DNA of 64,000 nucleotides from Hydrogenophaga sp. IBVHS1. GTDB lineage: Bacteria > Pseudomonadota > Gammaproteobacteria > Burkholderiales > Burkholderiaceae_C. A program made the position numbers and the translations under genes. Positions within the stretch are counted from its first letter, which is position 1, and each line of letters begins with the position of its first letter. This document shows, piece by piece, positions 1-7,079 of the stretch. The stretch covers positions 2,922,040-2,986,039 of the forward strand of contig NZ_NFUU01000001.1 of NCBI RefSeq assembly GCF_002127265.1. The letters run 5' to 3'. The notes below the pieces were generated by a model. The model had not been told where the DNA came from and made no database searches. It worked only from the letters and a program-made list of their open reading frames with translations.

Positions 1-1
1 G

Positions 2-958
2 GTGGCCGAATATCTGGGTATCCATCCCAAGTTCTGCGAAGCCACGATGGTCGGCGGCTCGTCTTATGTGGGCCACCTGCTCACTGCGGCCATGGCGCTG
101 CACACCGGCCAGTGCGACGTGGCGCTCATTTGCTACGGCAGCAACCAGGGCTCGGGCTTCGGCAAGCTCAAGTCGATGGCCGAAACGCCCTTGTACGAGG
201 CGCCATACGAGCCACGCTACCCGATCTCCAGCTACGCCCTGGCCGCAGCGCGCCACATGCACCAATACGGCACCACGCGCGAGGACCTGGCGCACATCGC
301 GGTGGCAGCGCGCCAGTGGGCACAACTCAATCCGCTGGCCCACACGCGAGATCCACTCAGCATCGGACAGGTGCTGGCTTCGCGGCTGGTGAGCGATCCG
401 CTGTCGGTGCTCGATTGCTGCCTGGTCACCGACGGCGGCGGCGCCCTGGTGCTGGTGCGCAGCGAGCGGGCACGCGACTTTCCCAAACCGCCGGTCTATG
501 TCCTAGGCACGGCTGCGGCCACCTGGCACCGCCAGATCGGCTCCATGCCCGACCTGACTGTCACCGCAGCCGCCGAGTCCGGGCCGCGCGCCTTTGCCAT
601 GGCCGGTCTGGCACCGAAGGACGTGGACGTGCTGGGGTTGTACGACGCCTTCACCATCAACACGCTGCTGTTCCTCGAAGACCTGGGCTTTTGCGCCAAG
701 GGAGAAGGTGGCGCTTTCGTGCGCAACGGGCGCATCGCACCGGGGGGCGATTTGCCGGTCAATACCAATGGCGGCGGTCTGTCGTGCTGTCACCCTGGCA
801 TGTACGGCATGTTCCTGCTGATCGAGGCCGTGCAGCAACTGCGCGCCGAGGCCGGCGACCGCCAGGTACCGGGCGCAGAGATCGCCCTGTGTCACGGCAA
901 CGGCGGCGTTCTCTCCAGCCAGGTGACGGCCCTGCTGGGCACGGCCGCCACCGTCTGA
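2..958 (+). CDS. Thiolase-like protein (SCPx/Ltp type), 5' end cut by window
   Basis: About 318 C-terminal residues of a thiolase-superfamily protein of the lipid-transfer-protein/SCPx type, which is usually 385-400 residues long, so roughly 70 N-terminal residues lie outside the window. The C-terminal thiolase signature is present (NTNGGGLSCCHPGMYGM and a late CHGNGG). Where catalytic thiolases have the nucleophilic Cys (as in CSTGS), this protein reads VGGSSYVGHL, so the Cys is replaced by Ser. That pattern is known in Ltp2-like aldolases, which act on CoA esters together with a DUF35 partner. It is the first visible gene of a plus-strand operon running to 6093. Either a thiolase or a retro-aldolase role is possible. 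Confidence 0.85.
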   Translation: MAEYLGIHPKFCEATMVGGSSYVGHLLTAAMALHTGQCDVALICYGSNQGSGFGKLKSMAETPLYEAPYEPRYPISSYALAAARHMHQYGTTREDLAHIAVAARQWAQLNPLAHTRDPLSIGQVLASRLVSDPLSVLDCCLVTDGGGALVLVRSERARDFPKPPVYVLGTAAATWHRQIGSMPDLTVTAAAESGPRAFAMAGLAPKDVDVLGLYDAFTINTLLFLEDLGFCAKGEGGAFVRNGRIAPGGDLPVNTNGGGLSCCHPGMYGMFLLIEAVQQLRAEAGDRQVPGAEIALCHGNGGVLSSQVTALLGTAATV

Positions 959-988
959 TTTTTCAAATCAACAACCAGGAGTCATTTC

Positions 989-1909
989 ATGAGCAAGGGC
1001 AACATGCTGCAAGACAAAGTCGCCGTGGTCACCGGCGCGGGCCGGGGCATCGGCCGCGACATCGCACTGATGATGGCGGCGCAAGGCGCCAAGGTGGTGG
1101 TCAACGACATCGGCGCCTCGGTCGGCGGCGAAGGCAATGACGCCAGCCACGGCCAGCAGGTGGTCAACGAGATCAAGGCCGCTGGCGGCCAGGCCGTTCT
1201 CAGCACCGACAGCGTCTCGACCTGGCCCACGGCCAACCGCATCATCGAATGCGCGGCCGACACCTTCGGGCGCATCGACATCGTCGTCAACAACGCCGGC
1301 ATCCTGCGCGACCGCCTGTTCTTCAACATGTCGCCCGAGGAGTGGAGCGCCGTCATCGACGTGCACCTCAACGGCAGCTTCTTCACTTCGCGCGCCGCCG
1401 CCCCGCACTTCAAGACGCAGAAGTCGGGTGCCTATGTGCACATGACTTCCACGTCCGGCCTGATCGGCAACCTGGGCCAGGCCAACTACGCCGCTGCCAA
1501 GCTGGGCATCGTGGCCATGTCGCGCCACATCGCCGGCGACATGCAACGCTACAACGTGCGTTCCAACTGCATCTCGCCGTTCGCCTGGAGCCGCATGATC
1601 GGCGCCATCCCCACCGACACACCCGAGCAGCAGGCACGCGTGGAAAAACTAAAAAAACTCGGTACCGAGCAGATTGCGCCCATGGCCACCTTCCTGGCCA
1701 GCGATGCCGCAGCCGACGTCACGGCCCAGATCTTCGCCGTGCGCGGCAACGAGATTTTCCTCATGAGCCAGTCGCGCCCGATCCGCGGCATGCACACCGC
1801 CGAGGGCTGGACACCCGAGACCATCGCCGAGCGCGTGTTGCCCGCCATGAAGCAGAACTTCTATCCGCTGGAGAGCTCGAACATCGTGTTCTCCTGGGAT
1901 CCCGTCTGA
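989..1909 (+). CDS. SDR-family 3-hydroxyacyl-CoA dehydrogenase (MFE-2/HSD17B4-like)
   Basis: 306-residue short-chain dehydrogenase. The N-terminal TGAGRGIG nucleotide-binding motif, NNAG, a Ser in STSG and YAAAK supply the classical SDR fold and catalytic Ser-Tyr-Lys. The longer C-terminal part after the SDR core resembles the dehydrogenase domain of peroxisomal multifunctional enzyme 2, which oxidises (3R)-hydroxyacyl-CoA with NAD. A good ribosome site (CAGGAG) precedes the ATG. It sits 30 nt after the thiolase-like gene and 11 nt before a MaoC hydratase, so the two MFE-2 activities are encoded side by side. The precise substrate is not visible. Confidence 0.9.
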   Translation: MSKGNMLQDKVAVVTGAGRGIGRDIALMMAAQGAKVVVNDIGASVGGEGNDASHGQQVVNEIKAAGGQAVLSTDSVSTWPTANRIIECAADTFGRIDIVVNNAGILRDRLFFNMSPEEWSAVIDVHLNGSFFTSRAAAPHFKTQKSGAYVHMTSTSGLIGNLGQANYAAAKLGIVAMSRHIAGDMQRYNVRSNCISPFAWSRMIGAIPTDTPEQQARVEKLKKLGTEQIAPMATFLASDAAADVTAQIFAVRGNEIFLMSQSRPIRGMHTAEGWTPETIAERVLPAMKQNFYPLESSNIVFSWDPV

Positions 1910-1920
1910 CGTCATCTGCC

Positions 1921-2778
1921 ATGGCGATCAACTACGAGAAACTGATGGCATGGCCGTTCGAGGACGTTCGCCATCGCTACACCCAGCGCGACACCATGCT
2001 CTACGCACTGGGCGTGGGCCTGGGCACCGACCCGACCAACGAGACCGAGCTGCGCTTTGTCTATGAAAAGAACCTGCTGGCGCTGCCCACGCTGCCGGTG
2101 GTGCTGGGCTATCCCGGCATGTGGCTCAAGGACCCGGCCACCGGCGTTGACTGGGTGCGGCTGGTGCATGGCGAACAGGGCTTGCGCCTGCACCGGCCGG
2201 TGCCGCCCGAGGGTGAAGTGATCGGGCGCACGCGGGTGAGCCAGATCATCGACAAGGGGCCGGACAAGGGGGCTCTGATCTACACCGAGCGCACGGTGAC
2301 GGACGCCACCAGCGGCGAACTGCTGGCCACGCTGACCTCGACCACCTTCTGCCGCGCCGACGGTGGCTTTGGCGGCCCGGCCGGGCCGGTCAAAACCGTG
2401 CATGAGCTGCCCACGCGCGCGCCTGATCACAGCGACGATTTCGCCACCCAGCCGCGTGCCGCGCTGATCTACCGCCTCTCGGGCGACTACAACCCGCTGC
2501 ACGCCGAACCCGCGGTGGCAAGCGCCGCTGGTTTCAAGCAGCCCATCCTGCACGGCCTGGCCACCTACGGCATCGCCGGCTGGGCACTCACCCAGCGCGT
2601 CTGCGGCGGCGACCCGAGCGCCCTGCAGTCGCTGGATGTGCGTTTTTCGTCACCCGTTTACCCCGGCGAAACGATACGCACCGAGCTCTGGGTGGATGGC
2701 AAGGTCGTTTCCTTTCGCGCCCGCGCCGTCGAACGCGACATCGTCGTGCTGAACAACGGACGCGCCGAGCTGCGCTGA
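1921..2778 (+). CDS. Double-hotdog MaoC-family enoyl-CoA hydratase 2
   Basis: 285 residues, the usual size of a two-hotdog MaoC hydratase (HSD17B4 hydratase-like). The C-terminal hotdog carries the hydratase-2 motif SGDYNPLHAEP (D-x-N-P-L-H), which holds the catalytic Asp/His, followed by HGLATYG. It would hydrate trans-2-enoyl-CoA to (3R)-hydroxyacyl-CoA, the substrate of the SDR just upstream. The ATG at 1921 was chosen because the open frame further upstream overlaps the SDR gene and lacks family similarity. The operon continues after a pyrimidine-rich 51-nt gap. Confidence 0.9.
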   Translation: MAINYEKLMAWPFEDVRHRYTQRDTMLYALGVGLGTDPTNETELRFVYEKNLLALPTLPVVLGYPGMWLKDPATGVDWVRLVHGEQGLRLHRPVPPEGEVIGRTRVSQIIDKGPDKGALIYTERTVTDATSGELLATLTSTTFCRADGGFGGPAGPVKTVHELPTRAPDHSDDFATQPRAALIYRLSGDYNPLHAEPAVASAAGFKQPILHGLATYGIAGWALTQRVCGGDPSALQSLDVRFSSPVYPGETIRTELWVDGKVVSFRARAVERDIVVLNNGRAELR

Positions 2779-2788
2779 CCGTCCTTTG

Positions 2789-2807
2789 CCTTTCATTTTC
2801 GTTTTCA
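2789..2807. repeat. Pyrimidine-rich leader motif, copy 1
   Basis: A T/C-rich stretch with CCTTTCATTT followed by a TTTTCA block lies just before the ribosome site (AAGGAG) of the crotonase gene at 2830. A very similar stretch occurs at 51291-51308 before another acyl-CoA gene; both follow a MaoC gene. No hairpin is visible. It may be an AU/U-rich translation enhancer or just composition. Confidence 0.35.
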
Positions 2808-2829
2808 ATTTTTTTCAAGGAGCCTCAAC

Positions 2830-3633
2830 ATGAACTACGCTGACTTTCAATTCCTCAAGTTCGACCACAAGCCCAACGGCGTGCTGGTCATCACCATCAA
2901 CCGCCCCGAGGTCATGAATGCCACCAATGGCCGGCTGCACTGGGAGCTGACCAAGATCTGGGGCGTGGTCACTGACGATGCCAAGACCAAGGTGGCGGTC
3001 ATCACCGGCGCGGGCGACCAGGCCTTCTCGGCCGGCGGCGACCTGGAATGGGTGGCCGGCATGGTCGGCAACCCGAAGGAAATCGCCAACACCATGACCG
3101 AGGCTTCGGACGTGGTCTACAACATGATGGCCTGCGACAAGCCCATCATCTCGGCCATCAACGGCGTGGCCGTCGGTGCCGGTCTGGCAGTCGCCTTCCT
3201 GGCCGACATCAGCATCATGGCCGAGGAGGCCAAGATTACCGACGGCCATGTCAAGATCGGCGTCGCCGCCGGCGACCACGCAGCCATTCTGTGGCCGCTG
3301 CTGTGCGGCATGGCCAAGGCCAAGTACTACCTGATGACGGCCGAGTTCGTGAACGGCAAGGAAGCCGAGCGCATCGGTCTGGTCAGCCTGTGCGTGCCGC
3401 GCGCCGAGCTGATGGACAAGGCCATGGCCGTGGCCAACAAACTGGCCAATGGCAGCCAGCAGGCGATCCGCTTCACCAAGCGCTCGCTCAACGGCTGGAT
3501 GAACGTGGCGCGCCCGATCTTCGAGAGCTCGCTGGCGATGGAAATGCTGTGCTTCCTGGGCGAAGACGCCAAGGAGGGCGTGGCCTCGGTGCGCGAGAAG
3601 CGCGCGCCCAAGTTCCCCTCGGCCCAGGTCTGA
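2830..3633 (+). CDS. Enoyl-CoA hydratase/isomerase (crotonase) family protein
   Basis: 267 residues, normal crotonase length. The oxyanion-hole signatures are present: [10 protein letters not shown] and [18 protein letters not shown]. The two catalytic glutamates of standard enoyl-CoA hydratase are not at their usual places: the PEI site reads HVKIG and the second site has a Tyr (AKYYLMT), while an Asp appears in [11 protein letters not shown]. It may therefore be a hydrolase, isomerase or lyase of the superfamily rather than a plain hydratase. Strong AAGGAG ribosome site. Third gene after the SDR/MaoC pair and probably in the same operon. Confidence 0.88.
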   Translation: MNYADFQFLKFDHKPNGVLVITINRPEVMNATNGRLHWELTKIWGVVTDDAKTKVAVITGAGDQAFSAGGDLEWVAGMVGNPKEIANTMTEASDVVYNMMACDKPIISAINGVAVGAGLAVAFLADISIMAEEAKITDGHVKIGVAAGDHAAILWPLLCGMAKAKYYLMTAEFVNGKEAERIGLVSLCVPRAELMDKAMAVANKLANGSQQAIRFTKRSLNGWMNVARPIFESSLAMEMLCFLGEDAKEGVASVREKRAPKFPSAQV

Positions 3634-3642
3634 TTGAGTTCG

Positions 3643-3667
3643 CTCCTTCTCCCGCTGGGGGAAGGAG
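3643..3667. repeat. Intergenic perfect-stem hairpin
   Basis: Between the crotonase and ACAD genes, CTCCTTCTCCC (3643-3653) pairs with GGGGGAAGGAG (3657-3667) through a 3-nt loop, giving an 11-bp stem with one T-G pair. No T-run follows, so it is not a classical terminator. It may stabilise mRNA ends or be a copy of a dispersed intergenic palindrome; I see no second copy in this window. Confidence 0.6.
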
Positions 3668-3699
3668 CCAAAACGCCCCACCACACAGGAGAACACCCC

Positions 3700-4866
3700 A
3701 TGGATTTCGCACTGACCCAAGAACAACGGATGATCTACGAGTACGGCGACCGTATCTCGAAGCAGTTCGACCACAATTACTGGCGCGGCTACGCCGACAA
3801 GAACGAGCGCCCCACCGAGCTGTACCAGCAGATCACCAACGACGGTTTTCTCGGCATCATGGTGCCCGAGGCCTATGGCGGTGCCGGCCAGGGCATGACC
3901 GAGATGCTGCTGTTCATGGAGGGACTGGCCAACAACGGCATTCCGCTGCTGAACCTGGTGGTCGGCCCGACCATGACCATGGGTCTGCTGGCCAAGCACG
4001 CCAGCGAGGACATGAAGCGCCGCTTTCTGCCGGGCGGCTGCTCCGGCGACATCAAGTTCTGCTTCGCCATCACCGAACCGAACGCCGGCTCCAACTCGAT
4101 CGAGATCACCAGCATCGCCAAGTCCGATGGCCAGGGCGGCTTCAAGCTCAACGGCCAGAAGGTCTACATCACCGACGCCAACTGCGCCGACTACGCCATG
4201 GTCGTGACCCGCACCACAGCGCGCGCTGACGTGAAGAAAAAGACCGACGGCTTCACCATCTTCATGGTCGACATGAAAAAAAAAGGCATCAGCAAGACAC
4301 TGATTCCGATTGCCTTCCCGGTGCCAGAAACGCAGTGGCAGCTGTTCTTTGACAACGTGGAGCTCACCGAGGCCGATGTGCTGGGCGAAGTCGGCAAAGG
4401 CTTCAACATCCTGTTCGACACGCTCAACCCCGAGCGCATCATCCTGTCGGGCTTGTGTACCGGCGTCGGACGCTTTGCCTTGAAGAAGGCCGTGGCCTAT
4501 GCCAACGACCGCAAGGTGTTCAACAACACCCCCATCGGCGCCTACCAGGGCGTGCAGCACCCGCTGGCGATTGCCCGCTGCGAGATCGAGATGGCCTCAC
4601 TGATGGCGCTAAAGGCCGCCTGGGCCTTCGACCAGGGCCTGCCTGCCGGGGAGTTTTCCAACATCGCCAAGTACGCGGGTGCCGAAGCCGGCATCCACGC
4701 CGTTGACGCGGCGATCCAGACCCATGGCGGCAACGGTTTCACCAAGGAATACGGCATTTACGACCTGTACGGTCTGGTGCGGTTGCTGCGCACGGCCCCG
4801 TTGAACCGCGAGCTGGTGTTGAACTACATCGCGGAGCATGTGATGGGCCTGCCGCGCTCCTATTGA
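3700..4866 (+). CDS. Acyl-CoA dehydrogenase, LPRSY-tail subfamily
   Basis: 388-residue ACAD flavoenzyme that would introduce the alpha,beta double bond and pass electrons to ETF. FAD/substrate region shows CFAITEPNAGSNS. The common C-terminal YEGTSEIQ Glu is absent (RTAPLNRELVLNY instead); a Glu sits at the isovaleryl-CoA-dehydrogenase position (NPERII, Glu245) and could be the base. The protein ends in GLPRSY, a tail shared with the ACAD at 57413. The ATG at 3700 is preferred because the ACAD N-terminus MDFALTQEQ begins there; an in-frame extension upstream would run into the hairpin. It is 9 nt before the CoA-transferase. Confidence 0.92.
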   Translation: MDFALTQEQRMIYEYGDRISKQFDHNYWRGYADKNERPTELYQQITNDGFLGIMVPEAYGGAGQGMTEMLLFMEGLANNGIPLLNLVVGPTMTMGLLAKHASEDMKRRFLPGGCSGDIKFCFAITEPNAGSNSIEITSIAKSDGQGGFKLNGQKVYITDANCADYAMVVTRTTARADVKKKTDGFTIFMVDMKKKGISKTLIPIAFPVPETQWQLFFDNVELTEADVLGEVGKGFNILFDTLNPERIILSGLCTGVGRFALKKAVAYANDRKVFNNTPIGAYQGVQHPLAIARCEIEMASLMALKAAWAFDQGLPAGEFSNIAKYAGAEAGIHAVDAAIQTHGGNGFTKEYGIYDLYGLVRLLRTAPLNRELVLNYIAEHVMGLPRSY

Positions 4867-4875
4867 CAGGCCACC

Positions 4876-6093
4876 ATGGGTAACAACGCTCCCCTGCCCG
4901 CCTTTGGTGCCCTGGCCGGCCTGAAGGTGATTGACCTCTCACGCGTGCTCGGTGGCCCGTACTGCGGACAGATTTTGGCCGACCACGGCGCGCAGGTCAT
5001 CAAGGTCGAGCCGCCCGCTGGCGACGAGACCCGCGCCTGGGGCCCACCCTTTGCCGACGACGGCACGGCGGCCTACTACAACGGCCTGAACCGCAACAAG
5101 CGCGACATCGTGATCGACCTGTCCAAGCCCGAAGGGCGCGAGATTGTGCTCAAGTTGCTGGCAGACGCTGACGTGCTGATCGAGAACTTCAAGATCGGCA
5201 CGCTGGAGCGCTGGGGCATCGGCTATGAACAGACGCTGCGCGAGCGCTTCCCGCGCCTGATCCACTGCCGGGTCAGCGGCTTCGGCGCCGATGGGCCGCT
5301 CGGCGGCGCGCCTGGCTACGACGCGGTGGCACAGGCACTGGGCGGCCTGATGAGCGTCAACGGCACGCCGGACACCGGCCCGCTGCGGGTCGGTGTCCCG
5401 GTGGTCGACATCACCACCGGCCTGTCGGCCGTGATAGGCGTGCTACTGGCGGTGATCGAGCGGCAGCGCTCCGGGCGCGGGCAGTTCGTCGAGGCCACGC
5501 TGTACGACACCGCCGTGTCGCTGCTGCATCCGCAAAGTGCAAACTGGTTGCAGTCGGGCCAGACACCCAGGCTCAGCGGCAATGCGCACTCCAACATCGT
5601 GCCCTACGACAAGTTTCCGACCCGGACCTGCGAGGTCTTCCTGGGCATCGGCAACAACGGGCAGTGGAAAAAACTGTGCGAGTTCCTCGGCCATCCCGAC
5701 ATGGCCAGCGAGCCGCGCTTTGCCACCAACGCCGAGCGTTTTCGCCATCGCGACGAACTGCGCGCCTTGCTAGAGGCGCAGTTGCAAGAGGTGGATGGCG
5801 AACAGCTGTGCCGTGACCTACTGGCCGCCGGTATTCCGGCCGGCGCCGTCAGGGCCATTCCGCAGGTATTGACGGACCCCCACACCCTGCATCGGGACAT
5901 GGTGGTGCAGGTCGAGGGTGTGCCTGGCATCGGCATCCCGGTCAAGCTGTCACGCACACCGGGGCGCGCCCACAGCGCGCCGCCGCGCTTCGGCCAACAC
6001 ACACGTGAGCTGCTGACGGAGCACGGCTACGGCGCCGCCACCATTGATGCCCTGATCGCACGGGGAAGCATCGTAGAACACGTTGCGACATGA
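4876..6093 (+). CDS. CaiB/BaiF family (class III) CoA-transferase
   Basis: 405 residues, typical of class III CoA-transferases, which move CoA between carboxylic acids through a glutamyl/aspartyl anhydride. Signatures visible: N-terminal GLKVIDLSRVLGGPYCGQILADHGAQV, and VPVVDITTG with the conserved catalytic Asp at about residue 178. It would activate a substrate acid or recycle CoA from an intermediate. It ends the first operon block; the next gene begins after about 150 nt containing a palindromic operator. Confidence 0.92.
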   Translation: MGNNAPLPAFGALAGLKVIDLSRVLGGPYCGQILADHGAQVIKVEPPAGDETRAWGPPFADDGTAAYYNGLNRNKRDIVIDLSKPEGREIVLKLLADADVLIENFKIGTLERWGIGYEQTLRERFPRLIHCRVSGFGADGPLGGAPGYDAVAQALGGLMSVNGTPDTGPLRVGVPVVDITTGLSAVIGVLLAVIERQRSGRGQFVEATLYDTAVSLLHPQSANWLQSGQTPRLSGNAHSNIVPYDKFPTRTCEVFLGIGNNGQWKKLCEFLGHPDMASEPRFATNAERFRHRDELRALLEAQLQEVDGEQLCRDLLAAGIPAGAVRAIPQVLTDPHTLHRDMVVQVEGVPGIGIPVKLSRTPGRAHSAPPRFGQHTRELLTEHGYGAATIDALIARGSIVEHVAT

Positions 6094-6128
6094 ACTCTGC
6101 CTGCCAGAGACTAGGGGAAACCCCATAT

Positions 6129-6146
6129 ACCTAACTAATGTTAGGT
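6129..6146. promoter_or_regulatory. Palindromic operator 1 (CTAACTANNGTTAG family)
   Basis: The 18-bp sequence ACCTAACTAATGTTAGGT has 7-bp inverted arms (ACCTAAC/GTTAGGT) around TAAT. Its core CTAACTA-NN-GTTAG is shared with sites at 14749-14770 and 20513-20526, all upstream of transport or ring-degradation genes. It lies about 95 nt before the GTG of the livG-type gene. I infer a TetR-family operator, probably for the regulator encoded at 16565. Confidence 0.75.
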
Positions 6147-6239
6147 GAGAAAATGAAAGCCTTTATGCAGAACAGAAAATCGGATCGGCAAGCTGCGCAC
6201 AGGCAGGTGGTCGACCGTGCTATGTCATAGGCACCCTCA

Positions 6240-7079
6240 GTGATAAACACCATCAGTACCAAAGAGCAGCGGCCAACTCCGATGAAAGCCAGCAACGCGG
6301 CGGCAGTGCCCGCCCTCGAATGCCGAGGGCTGGAGCGGCGATTCGGCGGCCTCGTCGCGTTGAAGGATGCCAATTTGCGCATTGAGCGTGGGGAGATCTT
6401 CGGCTTGGTCGGCCCCAACGGCAGCGGCAAGACGACCATGACCAACGCCATCACCGGCTTCTTTCCACCCCAGGTCGGCAGCATATGGCTCAATGGCCGC
6501 GACATCACCGGCATGGCGCCGCACAAGGTCGCAGCTCTGGGCGTCGCGCGCACGTTCCAGAACCTGGCGCTCTTCAACGGCATGAGCGTGCTTGACAACA
6601 TCCTGCTGGGGCGTCACATCCACATGAAGCCCGGCGTGGCAAAAACCGCCCTCTACTGGTGGCTGGGTCGCAAGGATGAGATGGCGAGCCGGCTCAAGGT
6701 CGAAGAGATTATCGATTTCCTGCAGCTGCAGAGCGTGCGCGACGAGCTGGTGGACAGCATTCCGATCGGGCTGAAAAAGCGCGTCGAACTGGCACGCGCG
6801 TTGGTGGCCGAACCCAGCTTTCTGGTTCTTGACGAACCGATGGCTGGCATGAACCAGGAGGAAAAGGAATACATGGCCCGTTTTATCCTCGATGCGCGTG
6901 CCGAGCGCAATGTCACTGTGCTGCTGATCGAGCACCACATGGATGTGATCACCGGTATCTGCGACCGCATGATGGTGCTCAGCTATGGTGAAACCATCGG
7001 AACCGGTATTCCTGCCGACGTGATGAAGGATGAACGTGTGATCAAGGCCTACCTGGGGGGTGCGCATGCAAAGCACTGA
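6240..7079 (+). CDS. ABC transporter ATPase, LivG type (module A)
   Basis: ATP-binding subunit of a branched-chain-amino-acid-type (HAAT) importer. Walker A is GPNGSGKTT and Walker B LVLDEPMAGMN. The ABC signature is degenerate (SIPIGLKKRVEL rather than LSGGQ), as is common for LivG partners. The GTG at 6240 gives 279 residues; an in-frame ATG at 6282 (MKASNAAAV) gives 265 and is also plausible, since neither has a strong ribosome site. First gene of module A, overlapping the following ligase gene, and downstream of operator 1. Confidence 0.9.
   Translation: MINTISTKEQRPTPMKASNAAAVPALECRGLERRFGGLVALKDANLRIERGEIFGLVGPNGSGKTTMTNAITGFFPPQVGSIWLNGRDITGMAPHKVAALGVARTFQNLALFNGMSVLDNILLGRHIHMKPGVAKTALYWWLGRKDEMASRLKVEEIIDFLQLQSVRDELVDSIPIGLKKRVELARALVAEPSFLVLDEPMAGMNQEEKEYMARFILDARAERNVTVLLIEHHMDVITGICDRMMVLSYGETIGTGIPADVMKDERVIKAYLGGAHAKH

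Noticed and set aside
4276..4284. Run of nine A inside the ACAD gene as a phase-variation or slippage site
   Set aside because: Encodes three in-frame lysines in a normal lysine-rich loop; the gene is intact and nothing suggests programmed slippage.
2815..4560. 581-codon open frame on the minus strand opposite crotonase and ACAD genes
   Set aside because: Low-complexity His/Gly/Val-rich translation without motifs; a mirror of GC-rich coding on the other strand.
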